Assembly (NCBI GenBank): GCA_037349315.1
Contig: JBAIAC010000134.1
Coordinates: 806,001 to 870,000 of the forward strand
Length of the DNA stretch: 64,000 nt
Direction: 5' to 3'
Origin: Chelydra serpentina
Lineage: Eukaryota; Chordata; Testudines; Chelydridae
Under the pieces are notes generated by a model that ran no database searches, was not told where the DNA came from, and saw only the letters and a list, made by a program, of their open reading frames with translations. Position 1 is the stretch's first letter, and each line of letters begins with the position of its first letter. The position numbers and the translations under genes are program-made. Positions 61,871-64,000 of the stretch are shown here, piece after piece.

Positions 61871-62450
61871 GCGGAAGTGGAAGCTGCGCCCTTGGGGGGA
61901 GGGGGGGCCGGGCACTTGCAGGCAACATGTTCCCCCCCAGCCCCACGCGCCGGCCCCTCCCCCACACGCCGTGTCCAGCCCCGCCCCCTGGGGGGGAGGG
62001 AAGGCCCTGCTGGAGATTCCCCGCCCCTGTGCAGCCAGCACCACCCACAGACACCCTGAGCTCCCCTCTGGTCTCTGATTGGCGCTCCCACATGCCTATC
62101 ACATCTCTCCTGTTTCTGATTGGTGCCAAGAACTCTTCGCCTCCCCCTATTGTAGTTGAGCTATCTCCCTCCAATCAGAGTGTTTAAATGTGCATTCCAT
62201 GGCCGCTGATTGGCCCGTGCAGAAACCAAGTCTGGCTGTGATTGGAGGCCAGAGCCGGAGCTTCCCATCGTGTGCAAGGCTGCCCCACGTGGGGGAGAGT
62301 CCCGGGTCCCTGGCCACGCCCCCAGGTCCCGCCCAGCCCCTGTGGGGTTGTTGCGGGTGGTGGGAAGCAGCCGCAGCGCAGCAGCGCCCCCTAGTGCTGC
62401 GGCCGGTGTGAGCTTTGCCCCGCTACTGGCTATGGGGGGCGGGGCTAATG
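61871..62450. promoter_or_regulatory. CpG-rich stretch with five CCAAT boxes
   Basis: ATTGG/CCAAT boxes at 62,077-62,082, 62,118-62,123, 62,171-62,176, 62,208-62,213 and 62,240-62,245 (spacing 32-53 bp), followed by GGGGGGCGGGGC at about 62,433-62,445. The layout resembles NF-Y-driven, TATA-less promoters. No first exon could be assigned, and several short frames downstream look random. Confidence 0.45.
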
Positions 62451-62639
62451 CACAGTGTGGGGGGGCTGCAGCCCCACCAGCCCCCTGCCCACAGAGCATG
62501 AGCCCGGCCGGTCCCTCCCGCCCCGTGTCCTGTCTCCCCCCAGCGGCCAGCGCCAGGTGCCCCGAGGGACTGAGCCGAGCAGGGAACCGTCCCGGGACCC
62601 GGCCCCTGTCGCCCGTTCCCAGCCTCTGGCCAACAGGGG

Positions 62640-62850
62640 ACAGGGGGTGGGGTCCCGGGGGGGTGGTTTGGGGTAAGGGTGTGGATAGGGGTCAGGGCAG
62701 TCAGGGAACAGGGGTTTGCATAGGGGGTTGTGTCCCAGGGGGGTGGTTTGGGGTGGGGGTTTGGATAGGGGTCAGGGCAATCAGGGAACAGGGGAGTTGG
62801 ATAGGCAGGGTGGTCCCAGGGGGGCGGTTTAGTGTTGTGACAGCATGGGG
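62640..62850 (+). repeat. About 80-bp minisatellite, 2.5 copies
   Basis: GTCCCGGGGGGGTGGTTTGG, GTCCCAGGGGGGTGGTTTGG and GTCCCAGGGGGGCGG recur about every 80 bases with GGATAGGGGTCAGGGCA between them. A related array lies at 63,610-63,850. Confidence 0.8.
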
Positions 62851-63609
62851 GAGTTTCCTGTTTTCCTTGTTGCCTATGGGGCGTTTCTTGGTTTCCTAGG
62901 GTTGCATGCAAAGGGGGTGGGACTCAGTTTCCCTGGGTGTTACGGGTTTAATGAGGTGATGGGAGAGGGAGTTTGTTGTTACAGGGGACTGGCGAGGGAA
63001 CTGGGGACCCAGTTCTGGCTAGTGGGAGAACAATAGGATGCGAAGAGAGGAGCCCGGGGGTAGGGGTTTTTCCAGCCACGGGGGGGCCAGAGACAGAGAA
63101 GAGGCCCAGACAACCCTGTTTGCAGGGCTGTTTACCTGGAGAGAAGACAATGGACAGAGGTGGGGCTTGGGGCCAGTGATATCCACAGCCCAGCTGGGAA
63201 GCAGGGGGCTCGGGGCTGGAGAGAGGAAGCAGGCAGAGCCCACCGGGATACAGGAGAGAGCTGGATGTGCTGGGCTGAGGGAGGCCAGGCCTGAGGCCCT
63301 GAGAGTTCCTGTGCTGTGTTCAACGCTCAATCATCCCTCCAGTTTGACGCTGGCTGAGAGTCACTCTGGGCTAGAGAACAGGGTTGCATCGTCCCCTTCG
63401 GGGGTGGAGGCCCGGGGGTCCAGAGTGCGTGGACTCCCTGAGGGGCCCACGGCGAGAGACAGGTGTGCTAAGGCTCAGAGAGGTGTGGATCCAGGAGGTG
63501 GAGGGGCTGGACCCCGAGAGAGAGTGGACCCCCGAGAAGGGCTGTCTCACTGAAAGGGGCACCCCCCCACGGACCGCACGGCGCAAGAGAGGGCACGACC
63601 TGTGAGTCC
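62851..63609. other. Right flank, no gene seen
   Basis: Unique-looking GC-rich DNA; no exon, RNA or repeat family recognised. Confidence 0.35.
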
Positions 63610-63985
63610 GTGACAGGGGTGGGTTGTGGATAGGGGTCAGGGGACAAGGAGCAAGGCAATTCCATAGGGGGTGGGGTCCCGGAGTGCGGTTTGGTGCGGG
63701 GGTGTAATTAGGGGTCAGGGCAGTCAGGAGATAGGGAGCAGGGGGAGTTGGATAGGGGGTGCGGTCCCAGGTGGCAGTTAGGTGGAGGGGGCGGTCAGGG
63801 GAGCAGGGGGGGTTGGATGGGTTGGAGGTTCTGAGCGGGGAGTCAGGGGGCGGGAAGTGGGAGGGGGCGGATAGGGGCCAGGGGGCCAGGCTGTTTGGGG
63901 AGGCACAGCTTTCCCTACCTGGCCCTCCATACAGTTTCACAACCCCGATGTGACCCTCGGGCCAAAAACTTTGCCCACCCTGGGG
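63610..63985. mobile_element. hAT-like non-autonomous repeat with internal minisatellite
   Basis: Minisatellite units (GGATAGGGGTCAGGGCAGTC) up to about 63,850, then GACCCTCGGGCCAAAAACTT and TGCCCACCC near 63,980, which resembles the end of a hAT-type element (reverse complement of GGGTGGGCAAAGTTTTTGGC). The other end was not identified. Confidence 0.4.
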
Positions 63986-64000
63986 CTAGAGGCACCCTCC

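Overview
This window looks like nuclear DNA of a non-avian reptile, most likely a cryptodiran turtle. It holds CR1 LINEs with the octamer (ATTCTATG)n tail, a tRNA-derived SINE whose 3' end copies that CR1 tail (the architecture known for tortoise pol III SINEs), short foldback DNA transposons beginning TAGGGTGACC, intron-containing eukaryotic tRNA genes, and the exons of a KRAB/C2H2 zinc-finger gene. The species call is inference from repeat families; no database search was possible.

The dominant structure is a giant imperfect palindrome. The left arm (about 1,330-28,269) and the right arm (28,270 to about 58,525) are reverse complements in the same order: CpG-rich promoter, KRAB-zinc-finger pseudogene, tRNA-Ser, tRNA-Thr, tRNA-Cys, CR1, tRNA-Glu-like, tRNA-Leu-like, tRNA-Phe, tRNA-Ile(TAT), tRNA-Phe, SINE, initiator tRNA-Met, then a 57-bp satellite. 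The satellite sits on the axis as two head-to-head arrays of about 49 and 71 monomers. The arms differ by scattered substitutions (roughly 40 of 949 residues in the CR1 ORF2 by eye) and by indels of 0.1-2.5 kb, so the palindrome is unlikely to be a simple assembly fold-back.

No intact host protein gene was recognised. Each arm carries a broken KRAB-ZNF running towards the axis. A nonsense codon in the KRAB-B exon is shared by both arms, so it predates the duplication. Afterwards the left copy lost its KRAB-A exon and the right copy lost its zinc-finger exon. Nine tRNA loci per arm, several with intact fold and internal promoter, are the likely functional content. The only long credible ORFs are CR1 ORF2 (EN plus RT), 949 codons in each arm, plus a later 5'-truncated CR1 found only in the right arm.

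Outside the palindrome, 1-1,330 is GC-rich with a short minisatellite. The right flank (58,525-64,000) holds a 42-bp GC-box minisatellite, a full SINE, CR1 fragments, a zinc-finger remnant, a CpG-rich stretch with five CCAAT boxes, and hAT-like minisatellite-bearing repeats. The very long glycine/proline-rich and 19-residue-periodic reading frames are by-products of tandem repeats, not genes.
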